From: Ewingella sp049889095
GTDB taxonomy: Bacteria > Pseudomonadota > Gammaproteobacteria > Enterobacterales > Enterobacteriaceae
Direction: 5' to 3' (one strand)
DNA: 64,000 nucleotides
Assembly (NCBI GenBank): GCA_049889095.1
Contig: JBLJFK010000001.1
This document shows positions 1-8,908 of the stretch, piece by piece (positions within the stretch are counted from its first letter, which is position 1; every line of letters starts with the position of its first letter). Under the pieces are notes generated by a model. It did not search any database. It worked only from the letters and a program-made list of their open reading frames with translations, and was not told the DNA's origin. Made by a program: the position numbers and the translations under genes.

Positions 1-774
1 CATCGGAATACCGTCGAATCGCGTATCGCGCATCATCCAACTGAACACTGTTTTGCCAATGTTGCCCTCGCCCAGACTATGGTGGCGGTCGACACGGCTG
101 TTGAACTCACTTTTTGCATCGTTGAGATGCATACCGCGCAGGTATTTAAAACCCACGATTTTTTCGAATTCACGGAAGGTTTCGATGCAGGTTTCTTCAG
201 TGCGCAGGTCATATCCGGCGGCGAAAGCGTGGCAGGTATCAATACAGACACCGACGCGACTCTTATCTTCTACGCCATCGATAATCTTTGCCAGGTGCTC
301 GAAGCGAAACCCCAGATTACTGCCCTGACCCGCGGTGTTTTCGATAACGGCGGTCACGCCTTCTGTCTGGCTCAGCGCAATATTGAGTGATTCAGAGATC
401 TTCTCCAGACATTTGTCTTCATCGATTTGCATCAGATGGCTGCCGGGATGGAAGTTCAGCAACGACAGACCGAGCTGTTCGCAACGTTGGAGCTCGTCGA
501 GAAATGCCTCGCGGGATTTCTCAAGCGCTTCGGTAATCGGATGGCCCAGATTAATCAGATAGCTGTCGTGTGGCAGGATTTGATTACTGCTGTAGCCATA
601 TTTTTCACAGGCTACTTTGAATTTTTCAATCACATCCTCGGGCAGCGGTGCGGCTTTCCACTGGCGCTGGTTCTTGGTAAACAGCGCGAACGCCGTGGCT
701 TCCAGTTGGTGTGCGCGGATGACGGCCTGATCGACCCCACCTGCGGCGCTGACATGTGCTCCAATATACTTCAT
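1..774 (-). CDS. nfo: Endonuclease IV (Nfo), 3' end cut by window edge
   Basis: AP endonuclease of base-excision repair; it cleaves 5' of abasic sites in DNA using a three-zinc centre in a TIM barrel. The reverse-strand frame starts at ATG 774 (MKYIGAHVSAAGG) and stays open to base 1, giving 258 of about 285 residues. Visible family signatures are NFHPGSH, ENTAGQGSNLGF, CIDTCHAFAAGYD and MHLNDAK followed by RVDRHHSLGEGNIG; these carry the His, Glu and Asp metal ligands. The protein is close to E. coli Nfo along its whole visible length. It lies downstream of yeiH on the same strand, the order found in E. coli. Only the C-terminal tail is missing because of the window boundary. Confidence 0.97.
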   Translation of the reverse strand, partial: MKYIGAHVSAAGGVDQAVIRAHQLEATAFALFTKNQRQWKAAPLPEDVIEKFKVACEKYGYSSNQILPHDSYLINLGHPITEALEKSREAFLDELQRCEQLGLSLLNFHPGSHLMQIDEDKCLEKISESLNIALSQTEGVTAVIENTAGQGSNLGFRFEHLAKIIDGVEDKSRVGVCIDTCHAFAAGYDLRTEETCIETFREFEKIVGFKYLRGMHLNDAKSEFNSRVDRHHSLGEGNIGKTVFSWMMRDTRFDGIPM

Positions 775-870
775 GTTCACTCCTCTGCGGTTGGTGCTTT
801 ATCCCAGGATGATAGCGTCTTGAGGGCGGGTATGCAGCAGAGAAGTGTTAAAAGTCCCCCCGGGTACAGG

Positions 871-1959
871 TTAGCTCAATATATGCTGTAGCAGCACGTT
901 GATTCCCGCGCCACCGACGATCAGCCAGATAAACAGTATCGCAGCCAGCAGAATCGGTTTCACTCCGGCCTGACGCAGTGCGCTGAAATGTGTGGTCAGG
1001 CCCAGGGCGGTCATCGCCATTGCCAGCAATAGGGTGTCAAGCGTGATAAGAGGTGGGATCCAGTTGTGTGGCAAAATATTCAGCGAGTTGAACGCCGCCA
1101 CCGCGATGAACAGCAAAGCGAACCACGGGATGGTGATGCTACGCAGCAAGCCTGAGTTTTGCGTTTTCTGCGCATTCCTGTGGCTCTTCCAGCCAGATAA
1201 CAGCAGCAGAAAAGGTGCCAGCATCATCACGCGGATCATCTTGGCAATCACCGCCGCATTTTCTGCGTCCGGGCTTACACCCTGACCGGCGGCAACTACC
1301 TGTGCGACTTCGTGCACCGTTGAGCCGGTATAAATGCCAAATTGAACGGCACTGAAATTAATCCATTGATGTTGCAGGTTTAGCTGCCATAACCACGGAT
1401 AAAGGAAGATGGCTGCGGTACCGAAGATCACCACCGTGGCGACGGCCACTGTCACTTTCTCTGTTTTTGCGTCGAGTACCGGTTCTGTCGCCATCACGGC
1501 AGCGGCACCACAAATACTGCTGCCTGCGCCAATTAACATGGCGGTATCGCTGTCCAACCCGAAGACATTTTTGCCCAGCCAGCAGGCGAGAGCGAAGGTT
1601 GAGCTGAGCATCAGGGCGTCGATTATAATGCCGGTTGCGCCAACATCAGCGATTTGTGCAAACGTCAGGCGCAGGCCATAAAGAATAATGCCCAGGCGCA
1701 ACAGGCGCTGCTTGGCGAGATTCACGCCGTCCTGACACAGCGGACGTACTGCCGGATAGAGCGTATTACCGAGTACCATACCGATGACGATCGCCAGCGT
1801 CAGTGCACTGAGGCCCAGATGGCTTAGCTGCGGGAATTCACTCAGCCAGATAGCAACGCTCGTCACTGCGCCGGTGAGGAGTAAACCCGGCAAAATCCGT
1901 CCAAACCCGTCAGGCTTAAGAAAATGTGAGCGAGTGAGATCTTTTATCATGATATTCAT
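871..1959 (-). CDS. yeiH: YeiH, UPF0324 family inner membrane protein
   Basis: Polytopic membrane protein of the UPF0324/YeiH family, of uncertain function; members have been discussed as possible sulfite or other anion exporters. The 362-residue product is largely hydrophobic with around ten predicted membrane segments and the family-typical stretches GLRLTFAQIADVG, GAGSSICGAAAVMA and YTGSTVHEVAQVVAAG. An alternative ATG three codons in (MIKDLTRSHF) is equally plausible as start. The gene is divergent from yeiE, whose product is a LysR regulator, and sits before nfo, exactly as in E. coli. That arrangement suggests YeiE controls yeiH, but no experiment is visible here. Confidence 0.9.
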   Translation of the reverse strand: MNIMIKDLTRSHFLKPDGFGRILPGLLLTGAVTSVAIWLSEFPQLSHLGLSALTLAIVIGMVLGNTLYPAVRPLCQDGVNLAKQRLLRLGIILYGLRLTFAQIADVGATGIIIDALMLSSTFALACWLGKNVFGLDSDTAMLIGAGSSICGAAAVMATEPVLDAKTEKVTVAVATVVIFGTAAIFLYPWLWQLNLQHQWINFSAVQFGIYTGSTVHEVAQVVAAGQGVSPDAENAAVIAKMIRVMMLAPFLLLLSGWKSHRNAQKTQNSGLLRSITIPWFALLFIAVAAFNSLNILPHNWIPPLITLDTLLLAMAMTALGLTTHFSALRQAGVKPILLAAILFIWLIVGGAGINVLLQHILS

Positions 1960-2295
1960 GCTGTTTGCCCTCGGTGAGGTTTCATTACCGATAAGCCTAA
2001 CGCCGCCTTATATAAAAACGAAATAGATTATAACTTTATAACCTATCTATAAAAGAGGTATACCCCCGTTATACTGCAAATTGCAAATGTGCTGGCTGAA
2101 TGACTCATCTCATCTGTGGGACTCGCCCCTAAAAGAGTCGCTGTAAGCAGCTTCAAATCTGCGTCAGGCGTCCTGATAGTGGGCTACACTTAACTCAAAT
2201 AAAAGGGATGGCGACGATCGGGCAATCTGCGATTATCGTTAACTCTGGGCTACACAAACACGAGCGATATGGCACGTGTGGCGGACACATTACTG
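1960..2295. promoter_or_regulatory. Divergent yeiH/yeiE intergenic region
   Basis: 336 bases without a convincing gene separate the yeiH and yeiE start codons. The part nearest yeiH, about 2010-2075, is AT-rich with several TATAA-like hexamers and a loose inverted repeat around TAGATTATAA and CTATCTATAAAA. It is the expected place for the two promoters and a LysR-type operator. No exact operator can be assigned by eye. Confidence 0.45.
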
Positions 2296-3168
2296 ATGCA
2301 CATTACATTGCGACAACTTGAAGTTTTTGCCGAAGTGCTGAAAAGCGGCTCAACCACCCAGGCATCGATCGTGCTGTCACTCTCGCAATCTGCGGTGAGT
2401 GCAGCCCTGGCGGATGTTGAAGGGCAACTCGGCGTACAGTTATTTGACCGTGTGGGTAAGCGGCTGGTGATCAATGAGCATGGGCGTCTGTTGTATCCCA
2501 AAGCAGTGGCGCTGCTGGAGCAGGCTGGCGAGATTGAGCGGCTATTTAGCAAGGACCATGGTTCGCTGCGTATCGGTGCCAGCAGCACCATCGGCAACTA
2601 TATGCTGCCTGGGATGATTGCTGACTACCGGCTGGATTTCCCCACCACGCCGCTGGAGCTGAAAGTAGGTAACACCCGTGACGTGATTAACGCTGTAACC
2701 GAATTTCGTGTGGATTTAGGTCTTATCGAAGGCCCATGCAGCGTGCCAGAACTCGTCACTCAGCCCTGGCTTGAAGACCAACTGGTGGTTTTCTGCGCGC
2801 CGGATAACCCATTGGCTGGCCAAAACGTGACACCGGAAATACTGGCGCAGGCACCGTGGATCTTACGTGAGCGTGGGTCCGGTACCCGCGAGGTGCTGGA
2901 TCATTTGCTCTTACCGCAAATGCCAGATTTCAATCTGGTGATGGAACTGGGTAATTCGGAGGCGATTAAACACGCGGTTCGCCATGGTATCGGTATCAGC
3001 TGCCTGTCGCGTCGGGTGATCGCCGAGCAGCTTAGCAGCGGGGCGCTGGTGGAGATCCACTTGCCGCAGGTAACGTTGTTACGCAAACTATACTTAATTT
3101 ATCATCGGCAAAAACATATTTCCAACGCGTTATCAAGGTTCTTAACGTATTGCCGCGAATCGGTATAA
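2296..3168 (+). CDS. yeiE: YeiE, LysR-family transcriptional regulator
   Basis: LysR-type DNA-binding regulator, 290 residues from the chosen start at 2296 (MHITLRQLEVFAEVLKSGST). The N-terminal winged helix-turn-helix covers about residues 1-60, with LSQSAVSAALADVEGQLGVQ as the recognition region; the effector domain follows from about residue 90 (ASSTIGNYMLPGMI). The open frame extends nine codons upstream to 2269, but E. coli YeiE begins at the MHITLRQ methionine, so that start is preferred. E. coli YeiE has been described as a sulfite-responsive or global virulence regulator in relatives. It is divergent from yeiH and followed by lysP. Confidence 0.93.
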   Translation: MHITLRQLEVFAEVLKSGSTTQASIVLSLSQSAVSAALADVEGQLGVQLFDRVGKRLVINEHGRLLYPKAVALLEQAGEIERLFSKDHGSLRIGASSTIGNYMLPGMIADYRLDFPTTPLELKVGNTRDVINAVTEFRVDLGLIEGPCSVPELVTQPWLEDQLVVFCAPDNPLAGQNVTPEILAQAPWILRERGSGTREVLDHLLLPQMPDFNLVMELGNSEAIKHAVRHGIGISCLSRRVIAEQLSSGALVEIHLPQVTLLRKLYLIYHRQKHISNALSRFLTYCRESV

Positions 3169-3298
3169 ACGTCTTTTACTAATGATCCGTGGCCGATTAT
3201 GAAGGTGTCTTATAAAAGGGGGTTCATGCTATTCAGGCCAGCTCTTTTTGTTACAATCCGCGCGTAAAAATCCATATGACAGCGGAAACAGGGCAAAA

Positions 3299-4777
3299 AT
3301 GGCTCAATCATCGACTAAAACTTCGCAGCCAGCTCCGGGCGGACTGCGCCGCGAGCTGAAAGCGCGCCACCTAACCATGATCGCTATTGGCGGTTCTATT
3401 GGTACCGGTTTATTTGTTGCCTCGGGGGCTACGATTTCCCAGGCAGGTCCGGGGGGAGCACTGCTCTCTTACACGCTAATCGGCATCATGGTTTACTTCC
3501 TGATGACCAGCCTCGGCGAACTGGCGGCCTTTATGCCAGTCTCCGGCTCGTTCTCAACCTACGGTTCGAAATACGTGGAAGAGGGCTTTGGTTTCGCACT
3601 GGGCTGGAACTACTGGTACAACTGGGCCGTGACAATTGCTGTTGATCTGGTCGCTGCGCAACTGGTGATGAACTACTGGTTTCCGGACACCCCAGGGTGG
3701 ATCTGGAGCGCGCTGTTCATGAGCCTGATCTTCCTGCTTAACTATATTTCGGTGCGCGGTTTCGGCGAAGCCGAATACTGGTTCTCAATGATTAAAGTGG
3801 TCACTGTGATCATTTTTATCGCCGTTGGCGTACTGATGATAACGGGTATTATGCGCGGCGGTGAAACGGCGGGCTGGCACAACTGGACGATGGGTGATGC
3901 GCCCTTTGCCGGTGGTTTTGCTTCAATGATTGGCGTGGCGATGATCGTCGGTTTCTCTTTCCAGGGCACGGAACTGATCGGTGTGGCTGCGGGTGAATCG
4001 GAAAATCCTGCCAAGAATATTCCCCGTGCAATACGTCAGGTATTCTGGCGGATCCTGCTGTTCTATATTTTGGCGATTCTGGTCATCAGCCTGATCATCC
4101 CCTACACCGATCCGAGTCTACTGCGTAACGAAGTCGGTGATATTAGCGTCAGTCCATTCACGTTGGTGTTCCGTAACGCGGGTCTGTTATCAGCGGCTGC
4201 GATCATGAATGCCGTTATCCTGACGGCGGTACTGTCCGCCGGTAACTCGGGTATGTATGCCTCCACCCGCATGCTCTATACCCTGGCATCAGAAGGTAAA
4301 GCGCCACGCATTTTTGCTAAATTGTCCAAAGGTGGTGTGCCGCGTAACGCACTGTATGCGACCACCGTGGTCGCTGCACTGTGCTTCCTGAGCTCAATGT
4401 TTGGCAACCAGACCGTTTATCTGTGGCTGCTCAATACCTCAGGCATGACGGGGTTCATTGCCTGGCTGGGGATAGCGATCAGTCATTATCGTTTCCGCCG
4501 TGGTTATGTTTCTCAGGGACGTGACCTGAAAGCCCTGCCGTACTTATCCGGTTTCTTTCCGTTTGGACCGATCTTTGCTTTTGTGCTGTGTCTGACCATC
4601 ACATTGGGTCAGAACTATCAGGCATTCCTGAAAGACACGATTGACTGGTACGGAGTGGCTGCAACCTACATCGGTCTGCCGTTATTCCTCATCATTTGGT
4701 TCGGCTATAAGCTGACTCGCAAGACCAAAGTGGTGAAATACAGTGAAATGGAATTCCCGATACATATTGATAAGTAA
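3299..4777 (+). CDS. lysP: LysP, lysine-specific permease
   Basis: Proton-coupled lysine importer of the APC superfamily, 492 residues with twelve membrane segments. The first segment carries the hallmark GGSIGTGLFVASGATISQAG. The protein is close to E. coli LysP throughout, including RGFGEAEYWFS and GFSFQGTELIGVAAGES. The frame is open from a TTG at 3248, but ATG 3299 (MAQSSTKTSQPAP), preceded by an AGGG box, gives the length and N-terminus of the family. In E. coli LysP also acts as a lysine co-sensor for CadC. No lysine riboswitch is apparent upstream; ArgP control is the known E. coli mechanism. Confidence 0.96.
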   Translation: MAQSSTKTSQPAPGGLRRELKARHLTMIAIGGSIGTGLFVASGATISQAGPGGALLSYTLIGIMVYFLMTSLGELAAFMPVSGSFSTYGSKYVEEGFGFALGWNYWYNWAVTIAVDLVAAQLVMNYWFPDTPGWIWSALFMSLIFLLNYISVRGFGEAEYWFSMIKVVTVIIFIAVGVLMITGIMRGGETAGWHNWTMGDAPFAGGFASMIGVAMIVGFSFQGTELIGVAAGESENPAKNIPRAIRQVFWRILLFYILAILVISLIIPYTDPSLLRNEVGDISVSPFTLVFRNAGLLSAAAIMNAVILTAVLSAGNSGMYASTRMLYTLASEGKAPRIFAKLSKGGVPRNALYATTVVAALCFLSSMFGNQTVYLWLLNTSGMTGFIAWLGIAISHYRFRRGYVSQGRDLKALPYLSGFFPFGPIFAFVLCLTITLGQNYQAFLKDTIDWYGVAATYIGLPLFLIIWFGYKLTRKTKVVKYSEMEFPIHIDK

Positions 4778-4797
4778 GGTTGCATGTTATTTTATAA

Positions 4798-4823
4798 GGC
4801 AGGGCTTAGGCTCTGCCTTTTTT
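4798..4823 (+). terminator. Rho-independent terminator of lysP
   Basis: GGCAGGGC pairs with GCTCTGCC (one G-T pair) around the loop TTAG, followed by six T residues. It begins 20 bases after the lysP stop codon. Confidence 0.9.
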
Positions 4824-4840
4824 ATTTAAGAATTTAAAAC

Positions 4841-4897
4841 TAATTAACTCCATAAACTCCATTGGCACCGTTCGTGTAATTAAAACCATTAACTCCA
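4841..4897 (+). promoter_or_regulatory. Direct repeats in the AT-rich citC upstream region
   Basis: Two 21-base imperfect direct repeats start at 4841 and 4877, exactly 36 bases apart, with 18 of 21 positions identical; both begin TAATTAA and end AACTCCA. They lie 220-280 bases upstream of citC in the 294-base AT-rich gap 4824-5117. Such tandem sites suit an activator dimer, and the known citrate lyase activator CitB/DpiA binds AT-rich DNA. That assignment is inference. Confidence 0.45.
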
Positions 4898-5065
4898 CAA
4901 AGAATTTCAAAAATAAATTTATTCTACCCATTCAATTAAATGTGAAATAGGTCAATTAATTTCAATTTTTTTTGTTTAACATGCAGCACTACTAAAGCTG
5001 ATTTATTTTATCTTTATCCTTTGTGGTTTGTTTGAGCATTAATTAAATAGGCTTCTGTTGGGATT

Positions 5066-5071
5066 TATAAT
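5066..5071 (+). promoter_or_regulatory. Candidate -10 box of the cit operon
   Basis: A perfect TATAAT lies 47 bases upstream of the citC ATG. The hexamer 17 bases further upstream (TTAAAT) is a poor -35, as expected for a promoter that needs an activator. No mapping data support it. Confidence 0.4.
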
Positions 5072-5117
5072 AAATATTGTTTCTGATTTGTTGCATTAAA
5101 ATATCATCAGGTGATTC

Positions 5118-6188
5118 ATGGATGGGCTATTCAGTCAGGTAACGCGTACCAATCATGCCGGCATAGCAGAAATTACGGCCTTCTTGCGTGCTAATGGCTT
5201 AAATATAGATACCACGGTCGAAATATTTATCACCCTGCGCCGTGATGGGCTGCTACTGGCCTGCGGCGGTATTGCGGGCAACATTATCAAGTGTGTAGCC
5301 ATCAGTGAGAGCGTGCGCGGCGAGGGGCTGGCACTGAAGCTGGCGACCGAACTGGTTAACCTGGCGTATGAGCGCCATCATAGTCATTTGTTTATCTACA
5401 CTAAAACGCAAAACCAGGTGTTATTTAAGCGCTGCGGTTTTTATCCTATTGCCAGCGTGCCAGAAATTGTTGTGTTAATGGAAAATAGCGCCTGCCGTTT
5501 AAGTCGTTATGCTAATGAATTACGCCAGCTTTACCAGCCTGGAAAACGTATTGGCTGTATTGTTATGAATGCTAACCCCTTCACGCTTGGCCATCAATAT
5601 CTGGTCCGTCAGGCGGCTAAGGAGTGCGATTGGCTACACGTCTTTTTGGTCAAAGAGAATAACTCCCGTTTCTCCTATGAAGACCGTTATGAATTAGTAC
5701 GCCAGGGTGTTGCGGATATTAACCATGTCACTCTGCATGCTGGTTCAGAATATATGATCTCCCGGGCTACCTTTCCCTGTTATTTCATCAAGGATCAGGG
5801 TGTCGCGGATGATTGCTATACCGAAATTGATCTAAAAATATTTCGTCAGTATTTGGCACCTGCGTTGGGAATTACCCACCGGTTTGTCGGCACCGAACCT
5901 TTTTGCGAGGTGACCGCTAAGTATAATCAGGATATGCGTTACTGGCTGGAAACCGAAACGCTGGCAAGCCCGCCGATAGCACTGGTCGAGATACTGCGCC
6001 TCACCTGGGAGAGCACCGCCATTTCTGCCTCGTGGGTGCGCAAATTACTGGCGCAGTCAGACATCGATACTATCCGCCAGTTGGTTCCCCCCGCAACCAG
6101 CCACTACCTCGAAAACCTCCTTGCCGTGCGCGCTGGAAAATCCGCAGATCGGGCCATGGCAACCGTCAACCAGACAGGTGAACAATGA
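5118..6188 (+). CDS. citC: CitC, [citrate (pro-3S)-lyase] ligase
   Basis: Acetylates the thiol of the prosthetic group on the citrate lyase acyl carrier protein, using acetate and ATP, and so activates the lyase. The 356-residue protein has an N-terminal acetyltransferase-like domain (about residues 30-120, with VRGEGLALKLATEL) and a C-terminal nucleotidyltransferase domain. The ATP-binding motif NANPFTLGHQYL is at about 151-162 and the ISASWVRKLL motif is near the end. It is the first gene of citCDEFXG-citT; its stop overlaps the citD ATG by four bases. The ATG is preceded by CAGGTGATTC. Confidence 0.95.
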   Translation: MDGLFSQVTRTNHAGIAEITAFLRANGLNIDTTVEIFITLRRDGLLLACGGIAGNIIKCVAISESVRGEGLALKLATELVNLAYERHHSHLFIYTKTQNQVLFKRCGFYPIASVPEIVVLMENSACRLSRYANELRQLYQPGKRIGCIVMNANPFTLGHQYLVRQAAKECDWLHVFLVKENNSRFSYEDRYELVRQGVADINHVTLHAGSEYMISRATFPCYFIKDQGVADDCYTEIDLKIFRQYLAPALGITHRFVGTEPFCEVTAKYNQDMRYWLETETLASPPIALVEILRLTWESTAISASWVRKLLAQSDIDTIRQLVPPATSHYLENLLAVRAGKSADRAMATVNQTGEQ

Positions 6189-6475
6189 ATATTATCCGTG
6201 AAACCCTTGCCGGCACGCTGGAGTCCAGCGATGTCATGGTGCGCGTTGCACCCAATGCCACCCACATCGACCTGCAACTGAGCAGCACCGTAGAGAAGCA
6301 ATTCGGCCAGCAGATCCGCCTGCGCATTGCTGAGGTCCTGAAGGATTTGCAGATTGAAACTGTCACGCTGGTGGTGGATGACAAAGGTGCGCTGGATTGT
6401 GTGTTGCGCGCTCGTCTCGAGACGGCGCTGATCCGCGCCAGCGATCAAAATCCTCACCAGTGGGAGGCATGCTGA
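6185..6475 (+). CDS. citD: CitD, citrate lyase acyl carrier protein (gamma subunit)
   Basis: Small 96-residue acyl carrier subunit of citrate lyase that carries the 2'-(5''-triphosphoribosyl)-3'-dephospho-CoA group. The family motif AGTLESSDVMVRV is present; Ser14 corresponds to the attachment serine known from Klebsiella. The start overlaps the end of citC (ATGA) and the stop overlaps the citE ATG (TGATG), which points to tight translational coupling and matched subunit amounts. Confidence 0.95.
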   Translation: MNIIRETLAGTLESSDVMVRVAPNATHIDLQLSSTVEKQFGQQIRLRIAEVLKDLQIETVTLVVDDKGALDCVLRARLETALIRASDQNPHQWEAC

Positions 6476-7377
6476 TGCCGACATTGACACAACAAAAACT
6501 TAAAATGCGCCGCAGTATGTTGTTCGTGCCCGGAGCCAACGCGGCGATGGTGAGTAACGCGTTCATTTATCAGGCTGATGCGGTGATGTTCGATCTCGAA
6601 GACTCGGTGATCCTGCGCGAAAAAGACGCCGCCCGCCGTCTGGTTTTCCATGCCCTACAACATCCGCTTTATCGCGAAACCGAAACTATCGTACGGGTTA
6701 ACGCACTGGATTCCATTTATGGCCTGGCCGATCTCGAAGCCGTCGTTCGCGGTGGCGCTGACATTGTGCGCCTGCCTAAAACTGACACCGCGCAGGACGT
6801 CAGCGATATGGAAACCGAAATTGCCCGTATTGAGGTGCAGTGCGGTCGGCCGTTGGGCAGCACCGGCATGCTGGCTGCGATCGAATCCGCGCGCGGTATT
6901 ACTCAGGCGGTCCAGATTGCCAATGCGTCAGCCAGACTCATAGGTATTGCCCTCGGTGCAGAAGACTACGTGCGTGATTTACGTACTGAGCGCTCGCCGG
7001 AGGGGACTGAACTGCTGTTCGCGCGCTGCTCTATTTTACAGGCTGCCCGCGCTGCCGGTATCCAGGCTTTTGATACGGTCTACTCGCAAGCCAACAATGA
7101 CGCAGGTTTTCTTCACGAAGCAGCACATATCAAACAGCTGGGTTTTGACGGCAAGTCCCTGATCAATCCGCGTCAGATCGAACTGCTCCATAACCTGTAT
7201 GCCCCGACGTTAGCTGAGAGAGACCACGCACAGGCGGTGGTTGACGCTGCCGCTGCCGCAGAAGCCGAAGGGCTCGGCGTGGTGTCACTGAATGGAAAAA
7301 TGGTCGACAGTCCGGTGATTGAACGGGCGCGTCTGGTATTGCAGCGGGCGGCACTGTCCGGCCTGAGGGATGAATAA
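6475..7377 (+). CDS. citE: CitE, citrate lyase beta subunit (citryl-S-ACP lyase)
   Basis: Cleaves citryl-S-ACP to oxaloacetate and acetyl-S-ACP. The 300-residue product is a HpcH/HpaI-type TIM barrel with RRSMLFVPGANAAMV at the N-terminus, MFDLEDSV (acidic metal-binding patch), VRVNALDS and IESARGI. The frame is open further upstream, and an ATG at 6469 is possible, but ATG 6475 lies seven bases after GGGAGG and gives the usual family start (MPTLTQQKLKMRRS). It overlaps citD by one base and ends eight bases after the upstream possible citF start. Confidence 0.95.
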   Translation: MPTLTQQKLKMRRSMLFVPGANAAMVSNAFIYQADAVMFDLEDSVILREKDAARRLVFHALQHPLYRETETIVRVNALDSIYGLADLEAVVRGGADIVRLPKTDTAQDVSDMETEIARIEVQCGRPLGSTGMLAAIESARGITQAVQIANASARLIGIALGAEDYVRDLRTERSPEGTELLFARCSILQAARAAGIQAFDTVYSQANNDAGFLHEAAHIKQLGFDGKSLINPRQIELLHNLYAPTLAERDHAQAVVDAAAAAEAEGLGVVSLNGKMVDSPVIERARLVLQRAALSGLRDE

Positions 7378-7378
7378 G

Positions 7379-8905
7379 ATGAGTAATGACATGCAAAGGC
7401 AACAGCGCTTAAGTCAGTTCAGCGCAACCTCAGCGGAGGCGTTCACCCCGTTCGCGCCGGTTTCCAAACCCAACCTTCAGGCAGCCAAACCGCGTGACCA
7501 CAAACTGTGTTCATCGCTTGAAAATGCTATCCGCCGCAGTGGATTACAGGACGGCATGACCATTTCATTTCACCATGCTTTCCGTGGCGGGGATTTAACC
7601 CTTAATCAGGTGGTCGATACGCTGGCCGTCATGGGCTTTAAAAATCTTACGCTGGCATCCAGCTCGCTAAGTGAGTGCCATGGGCCGTTGATCGAACATA
7701 TTCGTCACGGCGTGATTGGCTGTATTTACACCTCCGGCCTGCGTGGCCCGTTAGCCGAAGCTCTCTCGCACGGTGCGCTACCTGAATTACCACCAGTGCA
7801 GATCCATTCCCACGGCGGACGGGTCAACCTGATCGAAAGCGGTGAGTTGAGTATAGACGTCGCTTTTTTGGGGGTCCCGGCCTGTGACATGTTCGGCAAC
7901 GCCAACGGCCACAGTGGCACGGCGCGCTGCGGTTCGCTCGGCTATGCGCAGGTAGACGCTCAGTACGCACGTCAGGTGGTCTTGCTGACCGAACAGTTGC
8001 TGCCTTATCCGCACGTCGCCAGCATCGCGCAGGACCGTGTTGATCTGATTGTGCAGGTGGACAAAGTCGGTGATGCCGAAAAGATAGGCGCCGACGCCAC
8101 CCGTATGACCACTAATCCGCGCGAACTCCTGATCGCCCGCCGTGCTGCTGACGTGATCGTCGCCTCCGGCTATTTCAGACAGGGTTTTTCACTACAAACT
8201 GGCACCGGCGGCGCATCGCTGGCGGTGACGCGTTTTCTGGAAAATAGTATGCGCCGTCAGGGGATCACCGCCGGTTTTGCCCTCGGCGGCATTACCGCGA
8301 CGATTGTGGATTTGCATGAGAAAGGGTTGATCGAACGCCTGCTCGACGTGCAGAGCTTTGACCGTCAGGCCGCAGAATCACTGGACCGTAATCCCGGCCA
8401 TGTCGAAATCAGTGCCAACCAGTATGCCAATCTGGGTTCGAAAGGTGCGTCGGTAGAACAACTGGACGTGGTGGTGCTCAGCGCGCTGGAAATAGACACC
8501 GGTTTTAACGTCAATGTGTTGACCGGCTCTGACGGGGTACTGCGTGGGGCATCCGGCGGTCATTGCGATACCGCCGCCGCGGCGCGTTTGGCTATCATCG
8601 TGGCACCGCTGGTGCGCGGGCGTATTCCTACGCTGGTTAAGCAGGTTATAACTTGCGTAACGCCGGGTTCCAGCATCGATATTCTGGTTACTGACCACGG
8701 TATCGCCGTTAACCCAGCGCGGCCGGATCTGACCAAAAATCTGCAACAGGCCGGGATCAAAACCGTCACCATCGACTGGCTTTATGAGCGGGCCCGCCTG
8801 CTCAGTGGCGAACCTGCAGCCCTGACCTTTACCGACCGTGTGGTGGCCGTGGTGCGTTATCGCGACGGCTCAGTTATCGATGTTATTCATCAGATTGAGG
8901 AGTAG
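7379..8905 (+). CDS. citF: CitF, citrate lyase alpha subunit (citrate CoA-transferase)
   Basis: Exchanges the acetyl group on the acyl carrier protein for citrate, forming citryl-S-ACP. It is about 508 residues with family stretches SGLQDGMTISFHHAFRGGDL, YTSGLRGPLAEALSHG, SHGGRVNLIESGEL, TGTGGASLAVTRFLE and LTGSDGVLRGASGGHCDTA. Two ATGs compete: 7370, only one base after the GAGG box and overlapping citE, and 7379, eight bases after it; the second is preferred on spacing. It is followed three bases later by citX in the same operon. Confidence 0.95.
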   Translation: MSNDMQRQQRLSQFSATSAEAFTPFAPVSKPNLQAAKPRDHKLCSSLENAIRRSGLQDGMTISFHHAFRGGDLTLNQVVDTLAVMGFKNLTLASSSLSECHGPLIEHIRHGVIGCIYTSGLRGPLAEALSHGALPELPPVQIHSHGGRVNLIESGELSIDVAFLGVPACDMFGNANGHSGTARCGSLGYAQVDAQYARQVVLLTEQLLPYPHVASIAQDRVDLIVQVDKVGDAEKIGADATRMTTNPRELLIARRAADVIVASGYFRQGFSLQTGTGGASLAVTRFLENSMRRQGITAGFALGGITATIVDLHEKGLIERLLDVQSFDRQAAESLDRNPGHVEISANQYANLGSKGASVEQLDVVVLSALEIDTGFNVNVLTGSDGVLRGASGGHCDTAAAARLAIIVAPLVRGRIPTLVKQVITCVTPGSSIDILVTDHGIAVNPARPDLTKNLQQAGIKTVTIDWLYERARLLSGEPAALTFTDRVVAVVRYRDGSVIDVIHQIEE

Positions 8906-8908
8906 CCG

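Noticed and set aside
3169..3298. Lysine riboswitch before lysP
   Set aside because: The gap is only 130 bases and shows none of the conserved lysine riboswitch core; E. coli-type ArgP control is more likely.
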